In this document: piece after piece, positions 25,890-32,832 of the stretch
Numbering within the stretch: the stretch's first letter is position 1
How the letters are laid out: each line of letters opens with the position of its first letter
Assembly: GCA_020697295.1 (NCBI GenBank)
Contig: JAJFBF010000010.1
Coordinates: forward strand, 1-64,000
Source of the DNA: Moraxellaceae bacterium
GTDB taxonomy: Bacteria; Pseudomonadota; Gammaproteobacteria; Pseudomonadales; Moraxellaceae
Reading direction: 5' to 3'
DNA length: 64,000 nt
The notes under the pieces: generated by a model
Databases searched by the model: none
The model's input: the letters and a program-made list of their open reading frames with translations, nothing else
What the model was told of the DNA's origin: nothing
Translations under genes and position numbers: made by a program

Positions 25890-25900
25890 GACAGACTTTC
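25890..25900 (+). repeat. TnsB-site-like repeat, inner copy
   Basis: GACAGACTTTC, identical to the copy at 26579-26589 and sharing ten bases with 26648-26657. It lies inside the element near the right end, where TnsB binding sites are expected. It is farther from the end than usual, so its role is uncertain. Confidence 0.4.
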
Positions 25901-25958
25901 ATCACTCTCCACAGAGGGTCGGCTTCCCCTCGACAGACCTAATCCATGAAGTCAGGGG

Positions 25959-26345
25959 CTATATCCCGATCGTCGCCCGAATTTCGATCTGTGACGCTGC
26001 CGCCTGTACGTGCAGTTGAACACGTCCTCTTGCAGTGGTGTCCGGCACCTCCACCAGCAAACCCGCGGCGGCCAGCGCGGCAATGTCCTCCCGCAGGGCC
26101 TTTCGGCCCCGGCGCAGTTCAACCTGAAGTTCCGGAACCGTCTTCGGTTTGGTCAATACCGCAGCGAGCAGTCGACAGCGCGGCGGCGAGAGTGTCATCA
26201 GTAGATCTTCAAGCTGATGGAACGTTAGGGTATGCGCGGTGGGAAAAGCATCTCCGGCGTCTGCCCTGCGTGCGGCTTCGCGTGTCCTGTGGACAAAAGC
26301 CTCGTAGGGTTCAGTCAGGATGATGATGCGATTCTTGGTGTCCAT
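25959..26345 (-). CDS. Winged-helix regulator, TumA/HVO_A0114-like
   Basis: A 128-residue protein. The C-terminal two-thirds form a winged helix: LSPPRCRLLAAVLTKPKTVP, then ELRRGRKALREDIAALAAAG and LLVEVPDTTARGRVQLHV. This pattern is that of the HVO_A0114 family, which includes the TumA antitoxin of TumE-TumA pairs. The toxin gene would normally lie directly upstream (on this strand, just beyond 26345), but that sequence has no TumE-like reading frame, so the gene appears to be an orphan next to the element's end. It may regulate its own promoter only. Confidence 0.65.
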   Translation of the reverse strand: MDTKNRIIILTEPYEAFVHRTREAARRADAGDAFPTAHTLTFHQLEDLLMTLSPPRCRLLAAVLTKPKTVPELQVELRRGRKALREDIAALAAAGLLVEVPDTTARGRVQLHVQAAASQIEIRATIGI

Positions 26346-26578
26346 CCCAGCGAGTTCCTTGGGTTGAGGGAGTCTTGGTGAGCCGGGTTGCCATCAGTCC
26401 GCTTCCCCTCTCCATCAACTGCTCGGTTCGAGCAGCGTTTGAGATTTATCACCAGATTGGCTGGTCTGGCAAACCGGCTCATCGAGCGACTTAGGGGGGG
26501 GGCATCCGCCTCGCAGTTTACGCCAACGTGGCGTCATGGTTGACCGCGAGATCAGGAAGTCTGCATCATCAATTCAAA

Positions 26579-26589
26579 GACAGACTTTC
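26579..26589 (+). repeat. TnsB-site-like repeat, middle copy
   Basis: GACAGACTTTC, 69 bp from the outermost copy at 26648 and in the same orientation. Spaced same-orientation sites are the layout of TnsB-binding sites in Tn7 ends. Confidence 0.55.
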
Positions 26590-26647
26590 GGAATTTTGCA
26601 CGACTAGTCTGGCCCTAGCGAAATCAGTGAGTTACAGGATGTCTTGT

Positions 26648-26657
26648 GACAGACTTT
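26648..26657 (+). repeat. TnsB-site-like repeat, outermost copy at probable right end
   Basis: GACAGACTTT directly follows CTTGT. Read outward the terminal trinucleotide could be the ACA at 26649-26651 (TGT on the other strand), which is the rule for Tn7-like ends; the GACTT after it would then be the 5-bp target duplication. This needs the left end for proof. Confidence 0.5.
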
Positions 26658-26697
26658 ATTCCACGGAGTCAGAAGCAACTCACCCTTTGAAAGTCAG

Positions 26698-26731
26698 AAA
26701 AAGGCTCCGGGAGAAATCCCGGGGCCTTTTT
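26698..26731 (+). terminator. Orphan intrinsic terminator beside the transposon end
   Basis: Arms GGCTCCGGGA and TCCCGGGGCC around GAAA, extended by five A and five T. No plus-strand chromosomal gene precedes it inside the window. It probably belonged to the gene now on the far side of the element, as expected when a Tn7-like element inserts just behind a conserved gene. Confidence 0.8.
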
Positions 26732-26846
26732 ACTTTTCCGGGCCAAGCCATCTTCCTCGGAGGAGGTATGTCCCTGCTGTTGAGGCAATCTACACTGGCG
26801 GAAAGCGAACCGGGGCATACCGCGACGCGCACGCCAGGAAGGTTTG

Positions 26847-27797
26847 ATGGGCAGTTTTCTCCCGCATGATTTCGAGGGCGCCGGCCAGGCCGTGCTTGCC
26901 TTCCTGCATCGCCGTCTTGGCATGGGCTTGTGGATGATCACCCGTACCCAAGACAACGACTGGATCGTGCTGCAGACGGAAGACCATGGCTACGGCGTCA
27001 AGCCGGGAGCCGTCTTTCCCTGGGCCGACTCCTTCTGCTCCGCCATGGTCCGCGGCGAAGGCCCGCGCATCGCGCCGGACTCGCGTCTGGTGCCGGCCTA
27101 CGCGGCGGCGCCGATCGGGCGCGCCATTCCCATCCAGTCTTATGTGGGAGCGCCGCTGAAGCGGGCCGACGGCTCCCTGTTCGGAACCTTGTGCGCCGTG
27201 GATCCGCAGGTGCAGCCTGACTCCCTGCACGACGCCGGCGAGTTGGTGGACCTGATGGCGGGGCTGCTCAGCCTTATCCTCAGCACCGAATTGCGTGCCG
27301 CCGATGCGGCGCGACAGGCCGACCGGTTGGCACAGGAAGCACAGACTGATGAGCTGACCGGCCTGCCCAACCGTCGCGCCTGGAACGCCTTCCTGATGCG
27401 CGAGGAGGAGCGCTGCCGGCGCTACGGTGATCCTGCCGCGCTGTTGGCGATTGACCTTAATGAGCTCAAGCGAACCAATGACTCCGAAGGCCATGCCGCG
27501 GGCGACGTCTTGATTGTGCGGGCGGCGGAAGCGTTGCGCGAGGTTGTCCGTGAGCCGGACCTGGCAGCCCGCCTAGGCGGCGATGAGTTCGGCATTGTCG
27601 CGGTGAACTGCAATCTTGCCGGCGCCGAGGCGCTGTGCGCTCGCCTGCGTCAGGCCTTTGCGGACCGCGGCGTCAAGGCATCCATTGGGCTTGCGGCACG
27701 GGATGCGGCGCTGGGCATGGAGGCTTCCTGGCAAGTGGCGGACGCGCGCATGTACGAAGAGAAGCGCGCTCGCGTGGATATCACATCGAAACCTTGA
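26847..27797 (+). CDS. GAF-GGDEF diguanylate cyclase
   Basis: A 316-residue cytosolic c-di-GMP synthase. A GAF domain fills residues ~10-150 (PWADSFCSAMVRGEGPRIAP, GAPLKRADGSLFGTLCAVDP). The GGDEF domain follows a short coiled coil (DELTGLPNRRAWN); the active site is intact (LGGDEF, residues 244-248), and the inhibitory RxxD site sits five residues before it (REPD). ATG 26847 has AGGAAGG upstream. It is followed 17 bp later by a receiver-GAF protein, so the two probably share a signal pathway. Confidence 0.88.
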   Translation: MGSFLPHDFEGAGQAVLAFLHRRLGMGLWMITRTQDNDWIVLQTEDHGYGVKPGAVFPWADSFCSAMVRGEGPRIAPDSRLVPAYAAAPIGRAIPIQSYVGAPLKRADGSLFGTLCAVDPQVQPDSLHDAGELVDLMAGLLSLILSTELRAADAARQADRLAQEAQTDELTGLPNRRAWNAFLMREEERCRRYGDPAALLAIDLNELKRTNDSEGHAAGDVLIVRAAEALREVVREPDLAARLGGDEFGIVAVNCNLAGAEALCARLRQAFADRGVKASIGLAARDAALGMEASWQVADARMYEEKRARVDITSKP

Positions 27798-27814
27798 ATA
27801 TAGAGAACGCAACC

Positions 27815-28900
27815 ATGGCTGACAGTCTGAAGATCCTGATTGTGGAGCATGAGCCTGCGGCGGCCAGTGCAATTGCCGCCGCCTGCGCCGGGCGGGGATG
27901 GGTATCAGCCCTCGCCACTGATGTGGTCGCGGCCATCGTGGCGGCGCGCAAGTCACCTCCCGATGCAGTGGTCATTGATGCCGGCCTGCCCGCGGGGGGC
28001 GCGATGATCACACTGAAGCGCCTGCGCGCGACTGTGGACACAGCGGTGACCCCCATCGTGCTGGTGGGTCGCGAAGGACCGGTCGAGGCCTTGCTGGCGG
28101 CGGGTGCCCAGGCCCATGTGGCCGATCCCTCCGATGCGGCTGCCCTGCAAGCGGCACTGGGCAGGCCTGAAGAGGCGGTGCCGGTTCCCGTGGAGGCGCC
28201 TGCCGAGATCGTGCGCAATCCCATGCGCATGGCGGCACTGAAGGCCTCGGGCCTGCTCGACACTGCGCCGGAGGACAGCTTTGATCGGCTCACGCTGCTG
28301 GTGAGCCGGCTGCTGGGGACGCCGACTGCGCTGCTGAGCCTGCTCGATCGCGACCGGCAGTTCTTCAAGAGCGCAGTGGGCCTGCCCGAGCCCTGGGCCT
28401 CGGCCCGGCAAACGCCACTGTCGCATTCCTTCTGCCAGTGGGTGGTCAGCGGCCGTGATCCGGTGCGGGTGACCGATGCCCGTGAACACAAGGTGCTGCG
28501 CCACAATGAGGCCCTGCGCGATCTCGGCGTGGTGGCCTATGCCGGCGTACCGGTGATTTCCATGCAGGGCGAGGCGCTGGGCTCCCTTTGCGCCATTGAT
28601 GGCCAGCCGCGAACCTGGACGCAGGACGACGAGGCGACGCTGAACGACCTTGCCCGGCTGGCGGAGGCCTACATTGCCCACGCCACACTGGTGCGACAGC
28701 CACCGCAGGCGACCGAGGAACTCGACCACTATGTCGAGGCTTGCGGCAGTGCGATTACCGGCGCTGTCGACATCCTGCGCCGGCATGGCGGCAAGCTGGG
28801 CGGTGACGAGCGGGAGGTGTTGCATGGCCTGATCGAGGAGCACGCGGGGCACCTGGTGCAATTGAATCGCCTGATCCAGGTGAGCAAGGCCATCGGCTGA
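27815..28900 (+). CDS. Receiver-like domain plus GAF domain sensor protein
   Basis: A 361-residue protein. Residues ~5-120 resemble a response-regulator receiver: LKILIVEHEP, VVIDAGLPAGG with the phosphoacceptor-position Asp, then PIVLVGREGP. However, the N-terminal acidic pair is EH rather than DD, and the conserved Lys is missing (HVADPSDAA), so phosphorylation is doubtful. Residues ~145-310 form a GAF domain close in sequence to that of the preceding diguanylate cyclase (SHSFCQWVVSGRDP, GVPVISMQGEALGSLCAID). The last 50 residues are helical. There is no output domain, so it is probably an accessory or decoy subunit for the upstream cyclase. Start ATG 27815. Confidence 0.75.
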   Translation: MADSLKILIVEHEPAAASAIAAACAGRGWVSALATDVVAAIVAARKSPPDAVVIDAGLPAGGAMITLKRLRATVDTAVTPIVLVGREGPVEALLAAGAQAHVADPSDAAALQAALGRPEEAVPVPVEAPAEIVRNPMRMAALKASGLLDTAPEDSFDRLTLLVSRLLGTPTALLSLLDRDRQFFKSAVGLPEPWASARQTPLSHSFCQWVVSGRDPVRVTDAREHKVLRHNEALRDLGVVAYAGVPVISMQGEALGSLCAIDGQPRTWTQDDEATLNDLARLAEAYIAHATLVRQPPQATEELDHYVEACGSAITGAVDILRRHGGKLGGDEREVLHGLIEEHAGHLVQLNRLIQVSKAIG

Positions 28901-29079
28901 CGCGGCGGTGATGGAAGGCATTGCCGCTTATTCAGGTGTCGGCGTGCTGGCGAGTACATCGGCTGTACCTTTTTGGCAAGCGCGCGGGCCAAGGACCTTC
29001 TGCCTGCAAGTGCCTGACTGCAAGGTGAATGAATAAGGCAGCCGAAGGCCTGTCAGCTTGCATCGCCCGGGTCGCGGAC

Positions 29080-29106
29080 AAAAAAAGGCCCCGCATCCGC
29101 GGGGCC
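29080..29106 (-). terminator. Terminator of azoR
   Basis: GGCCCCGC and GCGGGGCC around ATCC, followed on the minus strand by seven T. It lies 80 bp behind the azoreductase stop codon. Confidence 0.85.
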
Positions 29107-29186
29107 AAGGGACATGCGATCAGTGCAACGCGCCTGCCACCGGAGGAGGAGGCTGTGGCTGGCGCGGGTCTCGGAACCGCGGCCGC

Positions 29187-29792
29187 TCAGGCGGCAGCCG
29201 CTACCTGCAGGCGGGCGACCGCCGCCAGCGCCTGCTCGATGCCGGCCTTGCGGGCTTCGTCGCCCATGGCCGAGCCCTCGGAGCGGACCACGGCGATGTC
29301 GGTAAGACCGATGAAGCCGAGCAGGGCCTTGAGGTAGGGCTCCTGGAAGTCCATCGGCGAGTTGTCGCCGTACTGGCCGCCACGCGAGGAAGCGATGATG
29401 ACGCGGCGGCCGCCGGCCAGGCCTACCGGGCCGGTCTCGGTGTACTTGAAGGTCGTGCCGGCCTTCAGCACGCGGTCGAACCAGGCCTTGAGCTGGGTCG
29501 GAATGGAAAAGTTGTACATGGGCGCGCCGATGACGATGGTGTCGGCGGCGAAGAGCTCGGCGATCAGCGCGTCGGTCAGTTCCTGTTCGGCCTTGGTGGC
29601 GCCTTCGGCCTGGTCGACCGGGGTGGTCAACAGGGCGCCGGTCAGGTGCGCCGGGGCGGCGATGGCGAGGTCGCGATGGATCACGCGGGCGCCGGGGTGG
29701 GCCGCCAGCAACTGCTCGACCACGGCCTTGCCGACGATGCGGGAGACGGAGTGGTCGCCGAAAAGGCCGGCGTCGAGATGCAGGATGTTCAT
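29187..29792 (-). CDS. azoR: FMN-dependent NADH-azoreductase
   Basis: A 201-residue flavodoxin-like enzyme of the AzoR family, of typical length (~200). Visible signatures are MNILHLDAG with the Ser-rich phosphate loop (GDHSVSRIVG), the flavin-binding IGAPMYNFSIPTQLKAWFDR and RRVIIASSRGGQYG. AzoR reduces quinones and azo dyes with NADH; its physiological role is protection from quinone or thiol stress. The ribosome site GAGGAAAC precedes ATG. It is a single gene with its own terminator, on the opposite strand from its neighbours. Confidence 0.92.
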   Translation of the reverse strand: MNILHLDAGLFGDHSVSRIVGKAVVEQLLAAHPGARVIHRDLAIAAPAHLTGALLTTPVDQAEGATKAEQELTDALIAELFAADTIVIGAPMYNFSIPTQLKAWFDRVLKAGTTFKYTETGPVGLAGGRRVIIASSRGGQYGDNSPMDFQEPYLKALLGFIGLTDIAVVRSEGSAMGDEARKAGIEQALAAVARLQVAAAA

Positions 29793-30121
29793 GGCGTTTC
29801 CTCTGCTCAGTCAGGGGGAGATGCGATGAACACAGGCTAGGATTGTTCGTCGTCCGGCACTAGATGCCCTTTTGGCAAATGATTGTCCTCTCCGGGGAAC
29901 GATAAAGCCTGCCGCACCCCCTCTCCTGCGCTGCCCATTTTTTGTCCGCTTCAGGGTTGCCCGCCCCTGCGATCGCGTGGCTGAGGGCCCGTCGCGCCTG
30001 CGACCTTGCCGGAAAACCGCTCGTCCGGCAGGGCAGTCAATCAAGAAAATCAAGGGTTTACCTTTGCGGCTACTACCGGTAAACATGGTCGGCCCTCCCT
30101 CGGTATGCGGAGAGCACTGTC
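29793..30121. other. Divergent intergenic region between azoR and the DapB-like gene
   Basis: 329 bp with no credible gene. It must hold the promoters of both divergent genes. The end near 30090-30121 supplies the ribosome site (GGAGAG) of the DapB-like gene. I see no clear operator. Confidence 0.45.
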
Positions 30122-30940
30122 ATGCAACTACAAGAAAATACGGGCCACACCTCTCTGGCCCAAGGCCAGGGCCCGATCCGGGTCGGCCTGGTGGGCTTTG
30201 GCAAGGCCGGCCAGGCCGTCTGCATGGAGCTCCTGAAGGCCCCCGACATCGACCTGCGCTGGGTACTGCGCCGGCAGTCCCAAGGACCCGATACGGCTGA
30301 GTCCGTGGTCGGCAATTGTGCCGATGGCACCTGTACCCCGTTGCTCGGCCTCGACACCCTCATGCTGCCCCGGCTCCTGGAGGAGCAGCCGGTCGATTTC
30401 ATCGTGGACTTCTCCGGCGTCGGCAGCTGCCGGCGGTATGCCGGGCCTGCCGCGGAGGCCGGGGTCGGAATCATCTCGGCCATTTCCAACTATGGCGACG
30501 AGGAGGCCTCGCTGCTGCGTGAGCTGGGCGCGCGCATCCCCGTGCTGCACTCCCCCAACATCACGGTGGGCATCAACTTCGTGCTGCTGGCCGCCAAGAT
30601 GCTGCAGCGTCTGGCGCCCCATGCCGACATCGAGATCGTGGAGGAGCACTTTCGCGCCAAGGGCGAGATTTCCGGCACCGCGCGCCGGATTGCCCAGGAA
30701 CTGGGCCTGGACGAGGCGCTGCACCTCAACTCGATCCGTGTCGGTGGCATCGTCGGCCGGCACGAGGTGATCTTCGGCTTCCCCTACCAGACCGTGCGCC
30801 TGGCGCACGACTCGATCAGCCGCCATGCCTTTGGCCAGGGCGCGCTGTTTGCGCTGCGTGCCCTGCGCGGGCGGGACCCGGGCTTCTACACCATGCAGCA
30901 GTTGGTGGCCGAGAAGTTCGCCGAGGCCGCCGGGGACTGA
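30122..30940 (+). CDS. DapB-like NAD(P)-dependent reductase of unknown substrate
   Basis: A 272-residue protein with the dihydrodipicolinate reductase layout: an N-terminal Rossmann fold (IRVGLVGFGKAGQAV) and a C-terminal substrate-binding domain. At the place of the DapB active-site motif E-HHxxKxDxPSGTA it reads EEHFRAKGEISGTARR: the second His and the Asp are gone, though K and SGTA remain. DapB itself is therefore unlikely; a paralog acting on another imine or keto acid fits better. Two cysteines lie close together (VGNCADGTC). It is followed 175 bp later by a monooxygenase gene on the same strand; a link is not proven. Confidence 0.65.
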   Translation: MQLQENTGHTSLAQGQGPIRVGLVGFGKAGQAVCMELLKAPDIDLRWVLRRQSQGPDTAESVVGNCADGTCTPLLGLDTLMLPRLLEEQPVDFIVDFSGVGSCRRYAGPAAEAGVGIISAISNYGDEEASLLRELGARIPVLHSPNITVGINFVLLAAKMLQRLAPHADIEIVEEHFRAKGEISGTARRIAQELGLDEALHLNSIRVGGIVGRHEVIFGFPYQTVRLAHDSISRHAFGQGALFALRALRGRDPGFYTMQQLVAEKFAEAAGD

Positions 30941-31115
30941 GCGGCGGCGGGTCTGTCGGGGCCCCGGGGGTCATTTCCGGCCGGTGCGGCGTGGCCGTCC
31001 CTGACAAGTGATTGTCCCGTACTGACGTGCCGTGGAGGGGGGGCGCATGCCATCATCGGGACGGATTGCAGACCCCCTGCCGGGTCTGCCGCACCATCCT
31101 GCACGAGGAAGTTCC

Positions 31116-32603
31116 ATGCCTGCTGAACACGTAGACGTACTCATCATCGGCGCCGGGCTCTCCGGCATTGGCGCCGGCTGCCACCTCAAGCGCGAATGCC
31201 CCAACAAGTCGTTTGCCATCCTCGAGGGACGCAGCGCCAGCGGCGGCACCTGGGACCTCTTCCGTTATCCGGGCATCCGCTCCGACTCCGACATGTTCAC
31301 CCTGGGCTACAGCTTCAAGCCCTGGACCAACAACAAGTCGATTGCCGACGGTCCCGATATCCGCAGCTATATCCGCGAAGCGGCGGCAGAGCATGGCGTC
31401 GACAAGAAGATCCGCTACGGCATCAAGGTGAAGCGCGCGTCCTGGAGCAGCACGACTTCGTCGTGGACGGTCGAGGCCGAGAAAACGGACACGGGCGAGT
31501 TGGTGACCTATAGCGCCGGCTTCATCATGTCCTGCACCGGTTACTACAACTACGAAAAGGGCTACGAGCCCGAGTTCGCCGGGCGCGACAGTTTCAAGGG
31601 CCAGGTCATCCATCCGCAGAAGTGGCCGGAGGACCTGGACTATTCGGGCAAGAAGGTCGTGGTGATCGGCTCCGGCGCCACCGCCGTGACGCTGGTGCCG
31701 GCGATGACGGACAAGGCCGCGCTGGTGACCATGCTGCAGCGCTCGCCCACCTATGTGCTCTCGGTGCCGCTGATTGATCCCATGGTGCAAAGCATGCGCA
31801 AGTTCCTGCCGGAGAAGGCGGTGTACCGCCTGACGCGCGCGCGCAACGTGGGCATCACGCTCGGCCTTTACAAGTTCAGCCGCGCCAAGCCGCAGGCCAT
31901 GCGCCGCTTCGTGCTCTCGCAGATCAAGCGCAAGCTCGGTCCCGACTATGACATGAAGCACTTCACGCCGAGCTACAACCCCTGGGACGAGCGCCTGTGC
32001 GCGGTGCCCAACGGCGACATGTTCAAGGCCATCCGCAAGGGCAAGGCGGCGGTGGTGACCGACCACATCGAGCGCTTCGACGAAACCGGCATCCTGCTGA
32101 AGTCGGGCCAGCACCTGGAGGCCGACATCATCATCACGGCCACCGGCCTCGATCTGCAGATGATGGGAGGCATGCAGGTGAGCGTGGACGGCAAGCCCTA
32201 CAACACCGCCGACAAGATGTACTACAAGGGCATCATGTTCGAGGACCTGCCGAACTTCGGCATGACCTTCGGTTACACCAATGCCTCGTGGACGCTGAAG
32301 GCCGACCTCACCAGCGAATACGTCTGCCGCCTGCTCAAGCTGATGGACAAGAAGGGTGTGCGCCAGGTGACGCCGCGCAACCACGATGTCGCGGTGCATC
32401 AGGAGGACATGATCAGCCTGGCCTCGGGCTACATCCAGCGCGCCGCCGGAAAGCTTCCCAAGCAGGGCAACAAGGCGCCCTGGAAGCTCAACCAGAATTA
32501 CACGCTGGACCTGATGGCGCTGCGCTTCGGCAAGATGGAGGACGGCGTCCTCGAATTCGCCAGTCCGGTCCGCGGCAAGGCCGCCCAGCTGGCTCGCGCC
32601 TGA
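31116..32603 (+). CDS. Flavin monooxygenase, Baeyer-Villiger type
   Basis: A 495-residue FAD/NADPH enzyme. The N-terminal FAD site is DVLIIGAGLSGIGAGCHLK. The Baeyer-Villiger fingerprint FxGxxxHxxxWP is present as FKGQVIHPQKWP (around residue 165), followed by the NADPH-binding VVVIGSGATAV. The length suits the group that oxidises ketones or acts as a cyclohexanone/phenylacetone-type monooxygenase; the substrate is not readable from sequence. ATG 31116 with GAGGAAG six bases before is preferred to the earlier ATG. A weak stem-loop (32632-32650) follows. Confidence 0.87.
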   Translation: MPAEHVDVLIIGAGLSGIGAGCHLKRECPNKSFAILEGRSASGGTWDLFRYPGIRSDSDMFTLGYSFKPWTNNKSIADGPDIRSYIREAAAEHGVDKKIRYGIKVKRASWSSTTSSWTVEAEKTDTGELVTYSAGFIMSCTGYYNYEKGYEPEFAGRDSFKGQVIHPQKWPEDLDYSGKKVVVIGSGATAVTLVPAMTDKAALVTMLQRSPTYVLSVPLIDPMVQSMRKFLPEKAVYRLTRARNVGITLGLYKFSRAKPQAMRRFVLSQIKRKLGPDYDMKHFTPSYNPWDERLCAVPNGDMFKAIRKGKAAVVTDHIERFDETGILLKSGQHLEADIIITATGLDLQMMGGMQVSVDGKPYNTADKMYYKGIMFEDLPNFGMTFGYTNASWTLKADLTSEYVCRLLKLMDKKGVRQVTPRNHDVAVHQEDMISLASGYIQRAAGKLPKQGNKAPWKLNQNYTLDLMALRFGKMEDGVLEFASPVRGKAAQLARA

Positions 32604-32631
32604 TACCGCCTGTCACTTTTCCACCGCAAAA

Positions 32632-32650
32632 GGGGGCTTTTACAGCCCCC
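32632..32650 (+). terminator. Possible terminator after the monooxygenase gene
   Basis: GGGGGCT and AGCCCCC around TTTAC form a 7-bp stem without a trailing T-run, 28 bp after the stop codon. Confidence 0.4.
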
Positions 32651-32832
32651 CACCATCGGGTTACCTCTTTAGTGTAAATACCGCTGTCCCTTCTCGGTTG
32701 CATAATGACACTGGGACGCATTCGCATCCCAGCTTTCCCCTGATTACGCGCTCCGGCGCGGCACCGTACGACCGTGATCCCGATGGGCTTACGCTCAGCG
32801 GGAGCCTCAGGCGCCGGAATTCGAGAATCGAC

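Larger units (their letters stand above)
25656..25958. other. Intergenic stretch with terminator and first end-type repeat
   Basis: After the peptidase gene there is a terminator (25726-25754) and then the innermost GACAGACTTTC repeat (25890-25900). I see no gene in the remaining sequence. Confidence 0.55.
1..26657. mobile_element. Right portion of a large Tn7-like transposon carrying two defence systems
   Basis: The core is tnsA-tnsB-tnsC (14345-18695) with two divergent TniQ/TnsD-family genes (10515-13605). No gene or end-like sequence separates the DISARM cluster (1-10491) from tniQ: drmC and tniQ converge with a 23-bp gap, so I place DISARM in the same element and the left end outside the window. 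On the right, the element is set to end at the last GACAGACTTT repeat (26648-26657). Just beyond it are an isolated intrinsic terminator and high-G+C chromosomal genes. Cargo on both sides of the tns core is unusual for a simple Tn7 element, so nested or tandem insertions are possible. The exact end and any 5-bp target duplication cannot be confirmed without the left end. Confidence 0.6.
26346..26846. other. Element right end and chromosomal junction
   Basis: This 501-bp stretch contains two end-type repeats (26579, 26648), a partial inverted copy (GGAAGTCTG at 26555), the probable transposon end near 26650-26657, an orphan terminator (26698-26731) and the ribosome site of the diguanylate cyclase gene. 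A 33-codon ORF at 26766 has a good ribosome site (GGAGGAGGT) but no recognisable product. The junction is marked by a sudden rise in G+C from about 26730 onward. Confidence 0.6.

Noticed and set aside
26346-26560. TumE-type toxin upstream of the TumA-like gene
   Set aside because: Reading all minus-strand frames gave only short frames without the TumE pattern.
1-26657. CRISPR array or Cas genes linked to the Tn7-like core
   Set aside because: No regularly spaced repeats and no Cas-like protein were seen near the TniQ/TnsABC genes in the window.
26766-26867. 33-codon ORF with GGAGGAGGT before ATG, just before the diguanylate cyclase
   Set aside because: The product is not recognisable and it overlaps the cyclase ribosome site and start. 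It could be a leader peptide, but nothing supports this beyond the ribosome site.
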